Below, piece by piece: positions 1-8,200 of a stretch of DNA of 23,817 bases. The DNA is from Desulfovibrio sp. A2. GTDB lineage: Bacteria; Desulfobacterota; Desulfovibrionia; Desulfovibrionales; Desulfovibrionaceae. The notes under the pieces are model-generated. The model worked only from the letters and a program-made list of their open reading frames with translations, had not been told where the DNA came from and did no database searches. Where the stretch lies: the NCBI RefSeq assembly GCF_000226255.1, contig NZ_AGFG01000016.1, forward strand, positions 1-23,817, given 5' to 3'. The position numbers and the translations under genes are program-made. Numbering within the stretch: position 1 is the first letter of the stretch; each line of letters opens with the position of its first letter.

Positions 1-1458
1 CTGGGCCTTGGCGCGCCGGGCCGCTGGCCCGCCTTTCGCCTGGGCTGGCTTACCGGCATCGCGGGCTCCTCGGCCTGCCTGTACTGGCTGGCCCTGCCCG
101 TGCATGAATACGGCCAGTTGCCCTGGGCGCTGGCCGTGCCGTGCGCCGTGGCCATCGGCGCCTACGTGGGCCTGTACGCCGGGCTGTTCTGCCTTCTGGC
201 GCACCTGACGCGCGACCGGCTCACCCCCTTCCGGCGCGGGCTGTTCCTTGGCTGCGCCTGGCTGCTGCTGGAAATGCTGCGCGGGGTGTTCCTTACCGGC
301 TTTCCGTGGCTTGTCCTTTCCTCCGCCTTCGCCCCATGGCCCGTGGCCGTGCAGGGGGCATCGCTGGTGGGGGCCTATGGCCTGTCCGGCCTGCTGGTGG
401 CCGTGGTGTGCTGGGCCATGGGGGCCATGGCCCCGGAATGCGGCCTGCACTGCCCCGGCGCGCGCCGTACCGTGACGCCCTCTTCGCTGGCCCAGACCCT
501 GGCCTGCGCCCTGGGGGCCTCGCTGGTGGCGTTCGGGCTGGTGGGCTATGGCGCGTATACCCTGTCGCGCGGCCTGCCCAAGGATGGCGAGCCCTTCCGG
601 GTGGCGCTGGTGCAGGGCAACATCGACCAGGACCAGAAGTGGGAGCCCGCCTTCCAGCGGGCCACGGTGGAGCGCTACCTTTCACTGAGCAAGGACGCCG
701 TGTCCGCCGGGCACCCCGCCTTCATCGTGTGGCCGGAAACGGCCATGCCCTTCTACTTCCAGGAACACAAGGAATTCGGCCCGGCCATCCGCGCCTTTGC
801 CGCCGCCAACCGCACGCCTGTGCTCATCGGCACGCCCGGCTACGTCAACGCCCCCGTGAAGCGCGGCTTTCTGCTGTACAACCGCGCCATGCTGGTGAAC
901 GAGGCGGGCGGCGACGCCGGGCACTACGACAAGGAGCACCTTGTCCCCTTCGGCGAATACGCTCCCCCCGGCCTGGACATGCCCTTCCTGGAAACCCTGA
1001 TGCAGGGCGTGGGCGACTTCACCCCCGGCGCCGCCGTTGCCCCGCTGCGGCTCGGCAACCTTGCGCTGGGCATACTCATTTGCTATGAAACTATTTTTCC
1101 GGAACTGGCCCAGCAACGCGTTGCCGACGGGGCCAACGTTCTGGTGAACATCAGCAACGATGCGTGGTTCGGCACCACGGCGGCCCCGGAACAGCACCTG
1201 CAACTCTCGGTGCTTCGGGCCGTGGAACAGGGACGCTACGTGCTGCGCGGCACCAACACCGGCATCTCGGCCATCATCGACCCGCAGGGGCGCATCGCCG
1301 AGCGCGGCGGCCTGTTCCGGGCCGAGGTGATCGGCGGCATGGCCACGGCCCGCGCGGAAACCACCGTGTTCCACCGGGTGCACCACCTGGTGTGGCCCGT
1401 GGCCTTGGGCCTTGCGGCCGCCGCGCTGCTGCTGCCCACTCGCCGCCGCCGGGCCTGA
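1..1458 (+). CDS. lnt: Apolipoprotein N-acyltransferase, 5' end cut by window
   Basis: Inner-membrane enzyme that adds the third acyl chain to the N-terminal Cys of lipoproteins, the last step of lipoprotein maturation. The frame is open from base 1, so the true start lies upstream; a GTG at 100 is inside the hydrophobic region and is not a credible start. The first ~180 codons in view are hydrophobic (several membrane segments), followed by a nitrilase-type catalytic domain and a final membrane helix near the C-terminus (about 1380-1437). The family's Glu-Lys-Cys triad is visible: Glu in WPETAMPF (codon 736), Lys in YDKEHLVPFGEY (codon 931) and Cys in ILICYETIFPE (codon 1081). The 486 residues or fewer in view fit a protein of about 510-540. 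It is followed 83 bases later by prfB on the same strand. Identification is firm; only the 5' end is missing. Confidence 0.95.
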   Translation: MGLGAPGRWPAFRLGWLTGIAGSSACLYWLALPVHEYGQLPWALAVPCAVAIGAYVGLYAGLFCLLAHLTRDRLTPFRRGLFLGCAWLLLEMLRGVFLTGFPWLVLSSAFAPWPVAVQGASLVGAYGLSGLLVAVVCWAMGAMAPECGLHCPGARRTVTPSSLAQTLACALGASLVAFGLVGYGAYTLSRGLPKDGEPFRVALVQGNIDQDQKWEPAFQRATVERYLSLSKDAVSAGHPAFIVWPETAMPFYFQEHKEFGPAIRAFAAANRTPVLIGTPGYVNAPVKRGFLLYNRAMLVNEAGGDAGHYDKEHLVPFGEYAPPGLDMPFLETLMQGVGDFTPGAAVAPLRLGNLALGILICYETIFPELAQQRVADGANVLVNISNDAWFGTTAAPEQHLQLSVLRAVEQGRYVLRGTNTGISAIIDPQGRIAERGGLFRAEVIGGMATARAETTVFHRVHHLVWPVALGLAAAALLLPTRRRRA

Positions 1459-1541
1459 ACAGAGCGCCGGGCACAACCGCCCGCCCCGCAACGGCCCATC
1501 CCGTTCATCACGCACAACCCCGCAACAGACACACCACCCAC

Positions 1542-2673
1542 ATGCTTCAGCTTGCCGAATTGCGCGCGCGCAGCGCCGCCCTCATCGACCAGTACGCCAC
1601 CCTCTGGGGGCGTCTTTGACCTTGCGGGCAACCGCAACCGCCTCGACGAGATCGAACGCCAGCTTTCCAGCCCCGACGCCTGGAACAACCCCGAAAAGCT
1701 CACCCCCGTCCTGCAGGAAAAAAGCCAGCTGGAAGGCGAGATAACGCGCCTGGAGCGCCTGGAAACCTGCCGCCGCGACGTCACCGAGTGGCTGACCCTG
1801 GCGGAGGAAGAGGACGCCGCTGGCGAACCCGGCCAGGAGGCCCTGGAATCGCTGGCCGAACAGGTTGCCGCGCTGGAAAGCCTGCTGCAGGAGACGGAGA
1901 TGAACCTGCTCCTCTCCGGCAAGGAAGACCGCCTGCCCGCCATCGTGGAAATCCATCCCGGCGCGGGCGGCACCGAGGCCCAGGACTGGGCAGAGATGCT
2001 GGTGCGCATGTACCTGCGCTGGGCCGACACCCACGACATGAAGGCGGAATACCTCGACTATCTCGCGGGCGACGAGGCGGGCGTGAAGAGCGTCACCCTG
2101 CGCATGGCCGGGCCCAACGCCTACGGCCTGCTCAAGGGCGAAAAGGGCATCCACCGGCTCATCCGCATCTCGCCGTTCGATTCATCCGGCCGCCGCCACA
2201 CCTCGTTCGCCTCGGTGGACGTGATTCCCGACGTGGGCCAGGAAATCACCGTGGACATCAAGGAAGCGGACCTGCGCATCGACATCTTCCGCTCCAGCGG
2301 CCCCGGCGGCCAGAGCGTGAACACCACCAGTTCGGCCGTACGCATCACCCACCTGCCCACGGGCATTTCGGCGCAGTGCCAGAATGAAAAGTCGCAGCAC
2401 AGCAACCGCGACACGGCCATGCAGATATTGCGGGCGCGCCTGTACGAACTGGAGCTGCGCAGGCTGGAAGAAGAAAAGAAGGCCCAGTACGCGGGCAAGG
2501 ACGCCATCGGCTTCGGCAGCCAGATCCGCACCTACACGCTGCAGCCGTACCGCCTCGTCAAGGACCACCGCACCAATACGGAAATAGGCGATGTCGAGGC
2601 CGTGCTGGACGGCCGCATTGATCAGCTCCTGCGGGACTACCTCTTGTACCTCCATGGCCAGAAGACCAACTGA
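1542..2673 (+). CDS. prfB: Peptide chain release factor 2, made by programmed +1 frameshift
   Basis: Class I release factor that reads UGA and UAA stops in the ribosomal A site and triggers peptide release. The product is joined from 1542-1616 (25 codons ending Gly-Arg-Leu) and 1618-2670 (351 codons), 376 residues in all, close to the ~365 of E. coli. The stop-recognition tripeptide Ser-Pro-Phe is at 2170-2178 (residues 210-212), typical of RF2 and not RF1. The catalytic Gly-Gly-Gln is at 2305-2313 (residues 255-257) in SSGPGGQSVNTTSSAVR. I chose the ATG at 1542 because the N-terminus MLQLAELRARSAALID continues straight into the family's coiled-coil start; no clear ribosome-binding site precedes it. 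The 3' end overlaps the next gene by 20 bases, suggesting co-expression. An annotator ignoring the frameshift would truncate the protein. Confidence 0.95.
1605..1620 (+). promoter_or_regulatory. prfB programmed +1 frameshift site
   Basis: The sequence TGGGGG CGT CTT TGA C keeps the E. coli arrangement exactly: an internal Shine-Dalgarno-like G run, three bases, the slippery CTT codon, then an in-frame TGA followed by C. The TGA (1617-1619) is the codon RF2 itself reads, so low RF2 slows termination and favours slipping from CTT into the +1 frame (GAC at 1618). This autoregulation is established for the family; here it is inferred from the sequence match. Confidence 0.95.
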
Positions 2674-3595
2674 CGCCGCTCCCCCCGGAGATTCGGGCGA
2701 TTCCGCGCAAGCCTCCCAGTCCTCTCGGCCTGGGCAGCTGCTGGGCGAACTGGACGCCCTGCGCCGCGCGCTGGCCGAAGAGGCCGCCCGCGTCGCCCGT
2801 GCGTCCGATGTCACCGATTCCGGACCGGAACCGCGGGAACTGCCCGACGACGGCCCACTGCTGGCCGTGGCCCGGCTGTTCCCCGGCATGACCCGCCATC
2901 GCTGGCTGGCCCTGGCCGAAGAACACGGCCTGCGCGAGTGGTTCGCCATCGACCTCGACAAGAGCTCCAACTTCAACCTGCGCGAACTGCAAAAGGCCGT
3001 GGAAGAACTGGCTCACCAGCGCGACCACGATCCACTCACCGGCCTGATGAACCGCCGGGCCTTCCTGCGCCAGGTGGAGCTGGAACTTCAGCGCGTGCAC
3101 CGGGGCGGGGCGGAGATCAGCCTGGCCATGGTGGACCTGGACGACTTCAAGCGGGTCAACGACACCTGGGGCCACGCCTGCGGCGACCTCGTGCTGCGCC
3201 GCATGGCCGACGTGCTGCGCGACGCCACCCGCGCCTACGACGTGGCGGGCCGCATCGGCGGCGAGGAATTCGTGCTGCTGCTGCCGGGGGCTTCGCCCAT
3301 GCGCGCCCAGGCCTTGCTGGAGCGCCTGCTGCAGCAACTGCGCGAGGAAACCTTCGAGTGCCGGGGCGAGACCTTCCGGATCAGCTTTTCCTCGGGCATC
3401 GCCGGGTGCAAGGGGGCCACGGTGTGCCGGGCGGAAGAGTTGCTGGACCGGGCGGACAAGGCCCTGTACGAGGCCAAGGGGTCGGGCAAGGCCCGCGTGC
3501 GGGTGTACCGCCTGCCCGGCGTGCCCGACTACGACCGCTCCACCATGGTGCAGTCGGACGAGAAGCAGTTTCTTTTTTCAGGCAACGACGACTAG
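2654..3595 (+). CDS. Soluble GGDEF-domain diguanylate cyclase
   Basis: Predicted to make cyclic di-GMP from two GTP. The 313-residue protein has no signal peptide or membrane segment. Residues 1-115 are a variable region with a low-complexity Ala/Ser/Pro start and charged helices, containing no sensor domain I recognise. The GGDEF domain begins at DHDPLTGLMNRRAF and runs to about residue 290. The active-site motif is Gly-Gly-Glu-Glu-Phe at residues 202-206 (3257-3271), so it should be active. An RxxD inhibitory site (Arg-Ala-Tyr-Asp, residues 193-196) sits exactly five residues before it, so product feedback inhibition is expected. I chose the ATG at 2654, inside the end of prfB, because the upstream part of the frame only shadows prfB. 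A 93-base gap separates it from the next gene, probably in one operon. Confidence 0.9.
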   Translation: MARRPTDAAPPGDSGDSAQASQSSRPGQLLGELDALRRALAEEAARVARASDVTDSGPEPRELPDDGPLLAVARLFPGMTRHRWLALAEEHGLREWFAIDLDKSSNFNLRELQKAVEELAHQRDHDPLTGLMNRRAFLRQVELELQRVHRGGAEISLAMVDLDDFKRVNDTWGHACGDLVLRRMADVLRDATRAYDVAGRIGGEEFVLLLPGASPMRAQALLERLLQQLREETFECRGETFRISFSSGIAGCKGATVCRAEELLDRADKALYEAKGSGKARVRVYRLPGVPDYDRSTMVQSDEKQFLFSGNDD

Positions 3596-3688
3596 CCGGG
3601 GCGAACGGCCCCGCGCCCGCGCCGTTTGCGGCGAAGGGCGCAAGGCCATGGCCCGCGAGCCCCACGGGGCCGCATCCACGGACGGAAC

Positions 3689-4507
3689 ATGACGCAGAAC
3701 ACCACACTCAGCGTTTCCATACTCAGCGGCAAGGGCGGCGTGGGCAAGACCAACATCGCCCTCAACCTCGGCTACTGCCTGTATCGCGGCGGGCACCCCC
3801 TGCTGCTCATGGACTGCGACCTCGGGCTGGCCAACCTGGACGTGCTGCTGGGCATCGCGCCCGACAGGAACATGCAGGACCTTCTGGACAGCGACGCGGC
3901 CCCGCGCGACATCGCCGTGCCCATCGAACAGGGTGGGTTCGATTTCCTGCCCGCCGCCTCGGGCGTGCCCGAACTGGTGGAGATGGACGGGGACATGCGC
4001 GCCCTGCTGGTGCGCAAGCTGGAACCGCTGTTCGCCGCCTACAACTTCCTGTTCCTGGACCTTGGCGCGGGCATCAACCCCACGGTGCTGGCCTTCGCGG
4101 CCATGACCCACCTGCGCATCGTCATCGTGACGCCGGAACCCACCTCGCTCACCGACAGCTACGCGCTGATGAAGGTGCTTTCCACCCAGCACGGGGTGCG
4201 CGACTTCTTCGTCATCGTGAACCAGGCGGAATCGCGCAAGGAAGAAACCCAGACCTTCGAGCGCCTGGCCGCCGCCTGCCGCAAGTTCCTGGACATAGAG
4301 CCGCAGTTCCTGGGCGGCGTGCGCCTGGACAAGGCCCTGCCCGATGCGGTGCGCAAGCAGAAGCCGCTGATGCGCGTTGCGCCGCAATCTCCTGCCGCAC
4401 AAGACCTTTTTTCCATCGCGGTCAAGCTGCAACGCATGCGCGCCGCCCTGCTGCCGGAACTGGCGAACAAGCGCCCCTTGCGCGCCCTTGCGGAAGAGCC
4501 ATATTAA
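3689..4507 (+). CDS. MinD/FlhG-type (ParA superfamily) ATPase
   Basis: P-loop ATPase of the MinD/Mrp/FlhG group, 272 residues, cytoplasmic or membrane-associated. The deviant Walker A motif GKGGVGKT is at residues 14-21, followed by MDCDLGLANLDVLLG, which is typical of MinD and the flagellar-number regulator FlhG. Later conserved stretches include FLFLDLGAGI (Walker B region) and VTPEPTSLTDSYALMK, which is very FlhG/YlxH-like. The ATG at 3689 is preceded by GGACGGAAC; the upstream in-frame extension has no family resemblance. No minC, minE or flagellar gene is in the window, so whether it places the division site, controls flagella or does something else cannot be decided here. It follows a c-di-GMP synthase gene, which is compatible with a role in motility or polarity, but that is inference. 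Confidence 0.85.
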   Translation: MTQNTTLSVSILSGKGGVGKTNIALNLGYCLYRGGHPLLLMDCDLGLANLDVLLGIAPDRNMQDLLDSDAAPRDIAVPIEQGGFDFLPAASGVPELVEMDGDMRALLVRKLEPLFAAYNFLFLDLGAGINPTVLAFAAMTHLRIVIVTPEPTSLTDSYALMKVLSTQHGVRDFFVIVNQAESRKEETQTFERLAAACRKFLDIEPQFLGGVRLDKALPDAVRKQKPLMRVAPQSPAAQDLFSIAVKLQRMRAALLPELANKRPLRALAEEPY

Positions 4508-4511
4508 CCCC

Positions 4512-4540
4512 TTGAAACCTTGACCATCTTCGGCCATAGT
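4512..4540 (+). promoter_or_regulatory. Candidate sigma70-type promoter for the HU/IHF gene
   Basis: TTGAAA (4512-4517) and CATAGT (4535-4540) are separated by exactly 17 bases, matching 5/6 and 4/6 of the -35 and -10 consensus. The site begins right after the ATPase stop codon and would give a leader of about 190 bases before the HU/IHF start. The rest of the 4508-4735 gap shows no gene. Confidence 0.4.
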
Positions 4541-4735
4541 GCGTTCATCGTCTTTGGAGTTGCCCCCCACCCTTCCCCTACCTTGCGGGCAGGAAATCCG
4601 GGCAAGGCGCACCGGTTCCATCCGGCGGCAAGTCCCGCGCGCCCCGCGCGACGATTCGACGTTTTCCGGCCGCCGTCTTCCCGCAGACGTTTTTCGGGGC
4701 GGAACGAACCGCACCGCCGCACCACGGAGGATTCC

Positions 4736-5011
4736 ATGAACAAGAGCGAACTCATCAAGACGCTGTCCGAAGAGACGAACATCCCCATCGAGGAAGCCGC
4801 CATGGTCGTGAACACCTTCGTGGACAGCATGAAGGACGCGCTGACCGATGGCGACCGCGTGGAAATCCGCGGTTTCGGCAGCTTCAAGGTCAAGGACTAC
4901 GGCGGCTACTCCGGCCGCAACCCCAAGACCGGCGACATGGTCGTGGTCGAGCCCAAACGCCTGCCTTTCTTCCGCGCCGGGAAGGAACTGAAAGAATTCC
5001 TCAACGACTAG
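4736..5011 (+). CDS. HU/IHF family DNA-bending protein
   Basis: A 91-residue nucleoid-associated protein of the HU/IHF family, a dimer that binds and bends DNA. The N-terminal helical part (MNKSELIKTLSEET) is followed by the conserved RGFGSF strand and the beta-arm motif GRNPKTG, whose proline intercalates into DNA. The closing PFFRAGKELKEFLND matches the usual C-terminus. The length is typical. A strong ribosome-binding site GGAGG lies at 4727-4731, five bases before the ATG. The ending resembles IHF-beta (PHFKPGKEL-like), but in this lineage several HU paralogues exist, so I give no subunit symbol. The next reading frame begins 3 bases after the stop. Confidence 0.92.
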   Translation: MNKSELIKTLSEETNIPIEEAAMVVNTFVDSMKDALTDGDRVEIRGFGSFKVKDYGGYSGRNPKTGDMVVVEPKRLPFFRAGKELKEFLND

Positions 5012-5014
5012 GCG

Positions 5015-6208
5015 ATGATCCTGCGACCATCGCCTGACGGCACGGCGGCACGGGCTCTCCGTGCCGCCGCCCCGGCGCTTCGCCCGTTTCCGTTCCCCCA
5101 TTTCCAGCTTCGCCAGCCGCGCCCGCACGGGGTTGCGGCGTGGGTTGTCCGTTGCCTTGCGGCAACGGCGCTGTGCGTGCTGCTGGCCGCCTGTGCACGG
5201 CCTGATGGTGACGCCTCCGCAACGCGGGCGCACGTCGGCTCGCCCCCCGCGCCTTCCGGCCCGGCGGCTGGCACGGCCGCGCCCGCAACGGCAACGCCGC
5301 GCAGCCTGGCCGACTTCGCCCTGCTAGGGCAGGGCGCGCCCCTGCCCGCCGAGGACGCCGGCGTCCGGACCGACGCAGCGCAAGGCCCCGTGCTGCGCAT
5401 CCTGTACAACGCCAGCACCAGGGGCACGTTGCATCCCTGCCCCTCCTGAGGGGGCGGCACCTCTGGTGGGCTTGCCCGGCGGGCGAGCATGTTCAGACAG
5501 TGGCGCGGACAGGATGGCATTCCCACCCTGGTGCTGGCCGGGCCCGATGAATTTCCGGCCGACGTGGGCGAGGACGCCGAGGGCCGCCTGGCCCCCATGG
5601 TGCGCAAGGCCTACGATCTGCTGCGCGTGGACGACGGCTACCTTTCCGGCGCTGCCGCCGCCTGGTTCCGCGACCACGCGGGCGGCGCGCCCGCAGGATT
5701 CCGCGAAGTGGGCGGCCAACCCGCAACGCGCGTCCACGCCGTGGCCGGGCGCAAGGTGGCCGTGGTCTTCCTGCCCGCGCTGCCGAAGCCGTGGGAAGAC
5801 CCCACGCCCGCCCTGGCCGCGCAGGCCGTGCGGGCCGGGATTGCCGCGCAGGAGCGCGCGGACCTCGTCATCGGCGTGGCGGCATGGGGCGGACTTGGCG
5901 AACGGCGCTACCTGGCCGAACTGGGGCAGGCCTTCCACATCCTGCTCGGCGGGGGCATCGGCACCGGGTTCGACGGGGTCGTGGACGGCGCGGCACCTTC
6001 GCTGCTATGGTCCCGGCCAGACATGGAGGGCCGCAGCGTCAACGTGGTGGACGTGCTGGCCTGGCCCGAACGGGCGCAAGGACGCCCGCAGCCCCGGCAC
6101 TGGATCGTGGGCATGGATATTTCCGTCCGGCAGGTTCCCCTGAAGGACGCCGTGGAGCCGGACCCTGTCGTCGAGGCGGTCGTCGGCACGGTTCCCGCCG
6201 CGAGGTAG
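5015..6208 (+). CDS. Candidate selenocysteine-containing UshA-like lipoprotein (TGA at 5447 read as Sec)
   Basis: One frame, 397 residues if the in-frame TGA at 5447-5449 (residue 145) is decoded. The N-terminus has a hydrophobic stretch ending LLAAC (lipid-attachment Cys at residue 60), so the product should be an exported lipoprotein. After an Ala/Pro-rich linker comes LRILYNASTRGTLHPCPS, then the TGA, then GGGTSGGLARRASMF. From memory, relatives of UshA-type 5'-nucleotidases have a Cys-containing PCGC or PCxxC motif just before GGLARRAT, so Cys-Pro-Ser-TGA reads naturally as a CxxU redox or metal motif. The remainder (LVIGVAAWGG, ILLGGGIG) resembles a degenerate phosphoesterase fold lacking clear metal ligands; activity is unknown. 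Weak points: the only in-frame ATG (5015) gives an unusually long 45-residue start before the hydrophobic segment and has a poor ribosome-binding site. Alternatives are a nonsense-mutated pseudogene, or a separate 239-codon gene from ATG 5489. Confidence 0.65.
5043..5069 (+). repeat. Perfect 11-bp inverted repeat after the HU/IHF gene
   Basis: CGGCGGCACGG (5043-5053) pairs perfectly with CCGTGCCGCCG (5059-5069) around a 5-base loop GCTCT. It lies 32 bases after the HU/IHF stop and inside the presumed 5' end of the Sec lipoprotein frame. It could be an attenuating or terminating hairpin, although no T run follows. If so, it limits read-through into the next gene or means that gene's real start lies downstream. 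Confidence 0.5.
5447..5488 (+). promoter_or_regulatory. Candidate bacterial SECIS element (TGA plus hairpin)
   Basis: After the in-frame TGA (5447-5449) comes a hairpin: GCTTGCCC (5470-5477) pairs with GGGCGAGC (5481-5488) over 8 bp with one G-U pair, leaving the loop GGC (5478-5480). The loop begins 28 nt after the TGA and has G in its first two positions. Bacterial SECIS elements bound by SelB are known to have a short stem, a small loop with G in position 1 or 2, and about 16-37 nt from UGA to loop. All are met. GC-rich DNA forms hairpins by chance, so this supports but does not prove Sec decoding. Confidence 0.6.
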
Positions 6209-6259
6209 ACAGCGCAACGCGCGCCCGCCCGGCCCCGGCCAACACAAGGAGCACGCAGC

Positions 6260-7108
6260 ATGAGCGGCAAGGCACGCACCGTACCCATACACAAGCTGCA
6301 CGGGTGCGGGAACGACTTCGTATTCATTGACAACCGGGCGCTGCGCCTGCCCCTGGCGGCCATGCCCGACTGGGCCCGCGCGGTGTGCCGCCGCGCCTTC
6401 GGCGTGGGGGCCGACGGCCTCGTCTTTCTGGACGAGACGCCGAAGGACCGCGAAGGCGACTACATCTGGCACTTCTACAACGCGGACGGCTCGCGCGCCG
6501 AGATGTGCGGCAACGCATCCCGCTGCGCGGCGCTCTTGGCCGTTGAACTGGGCTTTGCCGGGCCGAAGCACGTCTTCGGCACCGACGCCGGGCTCATCCG
6601 CGCAGAGGCCGACGTGGCGGCGGGGATGGCCAAGGTGGAACTGACCCCGCCGCGCGACCTGGCCCTGGGCATCGAACTGGATCTCGGCCAGGGCCGCGAG
6701 ATGGTGCACTTCGTGAACACCGGCGTGCCGCACGCCGTGGTGTTCCAGCGCGACGCCTCGGCCGTGGACGTGCGCACCCTTGGCGCGGCCCTGCGCCGCC
6801 ACGCGCACTTCGCCCCGGCCGGGACCAACGCCAACTTCGCGCAGGTCATCGACCGCAGGAACATCCATCTGCGCACCTTCGAGCGCGGGGTGGAGGACGA
6901 AACCTACGCCTGCGGCACCGGCGCGGCGGCGGGCGCGTTCATCGCCCATGCGCTGGGGCTTACCGAATCCACGGTGAATGTCAGGAGTTCCGGCGGCGAA
7001 ATCCTTGGCATATCCATCGAGGGCGGCTCGGTCTTCCTTTCCGGCAAGGCCGTGCGCGTCTTCTCGGGCGAAATGTTCCCGGAGGGGCTGGGGCTGGCCC
7101 TGGCGTAA
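6260..7108 (+). CDS. dapF: Diaminopimelate epimerase
   Basis: Converts LL- to meso-diaminopimelate for lysine and peptidoglycan synthesis, in the cytoplasm, without cofactor. The 282-residue length is normal. [11 protein letters not shown] near the N-terminus is the family signature. The two catalytic cysteines are visible: Cys83 in MCGNASRC and Cys218 in ACGTGAAAG. The first motif has Asn-Ala-Ser where many homologues have Asn-Gly-Ala or Asn-Gly-Ser, a mild variation next to the active site. The ATG at 6260 is preceded by AAGGAG (6246-6251) at good spacing. The gap from the upstream lipoprotein gene is 51 bases, and dapA follows after 131 bases, so the two dap genes probably share expression. 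Confidence 0.96.
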   Translation: MSGKARTVPIHKLHGCGNDFVFIDNRALRLPLAAMPDWARAVCRRAFGVGADGLVFLDETPKDREGDYIWHFYNADGSRAEMCGNASRCAALLAVELGFAGPKHVFGTDAGLIRAEADVAAGMAKVELTPPRDLALGIELDLGQGREMVHFVNTGVPHAVVFQRDASAVDVRTLGAALRRHAHFAPAGTNANFAQVIDRRNIHLRTFERGVEDETYACGTGAAAGAFIAHALGLTESTVNVRSSGGEILGISIEGGSVFLSGKAVRVFSGEMFPEGLGLALA

Positions 7109-7239
7109 CGCACCCGGCCCGGCGGGCCCCCCTTGCCTTGCCGCGCGTTCAGGCCGCGCGGTCGGCAGGGAAGGCGGCCATCACGGGCGCGGCGTGCCGC
7201 AAGGCCGGGGCAGCAGGTACCCGGTCCAAAGGAGGCAAC

Positions 7240-8118
7240 ATGCAGTTTCAAGGCGCTTTCACCGCTCTCGTCACGCCGTTCCGCAACGGTGCCGTGGACG
7301 AGGAACGCTACCGCGCGTTCATCGAATGGCAGATCGAACAGGGCATCAACGGCCTTGTCCCCTGCGGCACCACGGGTGAATCGGCAACGCTCACCCATCA
7401 GGAGCACAAGGACGTCATCCGCATCTGCGTCGAGCAGGTGAAGGGCCGCGTGCCCGTGCTGGCCGGCGCCGGTTCCAACAACACCCGCGAGGCGGTGGAG
7501 CTTACCCGCTACGCCAAGCAGGCCGGGGCCGACGGCGCGCTGCTGATCACCCCGTACTACAACAAGCCCACGCAGGAAGGGTTGTACCAGCACTTCAAGG
7601 CCATCGCCGCCGAAGTGCCCATGCCCTTCATCGTGTACAACGTGCCAAGCCGCACGGGCACCAACCTGTGCCCGGAAACGCTGGCCCGCATGAAGCGCGA
7701 CATTCCCGAGGTCATCGGCATCAAGGAAGCCACGGGCAACCTGATCCAGGTTTCGGAAATCATCGAGTACTGCGGCGCGGACTTCCAGGTGCTTTCGGGC
7801 GACGACTTCACCGTGCTGCCGCTGCTGGCGGTGGGCGGCTGCGGGGTCATTTCCGTGAGTTCCAACGTGGTGCCCGCCAAGATGGCCGAACTGTGCCGCG
7901 CCTTCTTCGAGGGCGACCTGGCCACCGCGCGCCGCGTGCACTACGAGATTGCGTCCATCAACCGCGCCATGTTCCTGGAAACCAACCCCATCCCGGTCAA
8001 GACGGCCCTGTCCATGATGGGCAAGATGGAACTGGAGCTGCGCCTGCCCATGGTGCCGCTGCAACCGGCCAACCAGTCGCGCCTGCGCGACATCCTTTCG
8101 GCGGCGGGCATCGTCTAG
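7240..8118 (+). CDS. dapA: 4-hydroxy-tetrahydrodipicolinate synthase
   Basis: Condenses pyruvate with aspartate semialdehyde, the first committed step of the diaminopimelate/lysine pathway. The 292-residue protein has the expected aldolase-class I residues at the same numbers as in E. coli or within one: Thr44-Thr45 in CGTTGES, Tyr133 in YNVPSRTG and the Schiff-base Lys162 in GIKEATGN. The ATG at 7240 follows a perfect AAAGGAGG (7228-7234); the frame extends upstream to 7138 but that part lacks family similarity. The 131-base gap after dapF contains only a weak 7-bp inverted repeat (7141-7147/7155-7161). A terminator follows. Confidence 0.97.
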   Translation: MQFQGAFTALVTPFRNGAVDEERYRAFIEWQIEQGINGLVPCGTTGESATLTHQEHKDVIRICVEQVKGRVPVLAGAGSNNTREAVELTRYAKQAGADGALLITPYYNKPTQEGLYQHFKAIAAEVPMPFIVYNVPSRTGTNLCPETLARMKRDIPEVIGIKEATGNLIQVSEIIEYCGADFQVLSGDDFTVLPLLAVGGCGVISVSSNVVPAKMAELCRAFFEGDLATARRVHYEIASINRAMFLETNPIPVKTALSMMGKMELELRLPMVPLQPANQSRLRDILSAAGIV

Positions 8119-8167
8119 CCGCCGGGTCCGGCCTCGCGCCGGGCCTTGCCTGTCCGCGCAACATCAC

Positions 8168-8200
8168 GGGGGACGCCGCACGGCGTCCCCCGTTCGTCTT
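8168..8200 (+). terminator. Rho-independent terminator after dapA
   Basis: GGGGGACGCC (8168-8177) pairs with GGCGTCCCCC (8182-8191), a 10-bp perfect stem with loop GCAC, followed by GTTCGTCTTTCC, a T-rich though interrupted tail. It starts 49 bases after the dapA stop. Confidence 0.8.

Noticed and set aside
1617..1619. TGA in prfB as a disabling mutation or selenocysteine codon
   Set aside because: It sits in the classic RF2 frameshift context (G run, CTT TGA C) and the frame continues in +1, not in the same frame.
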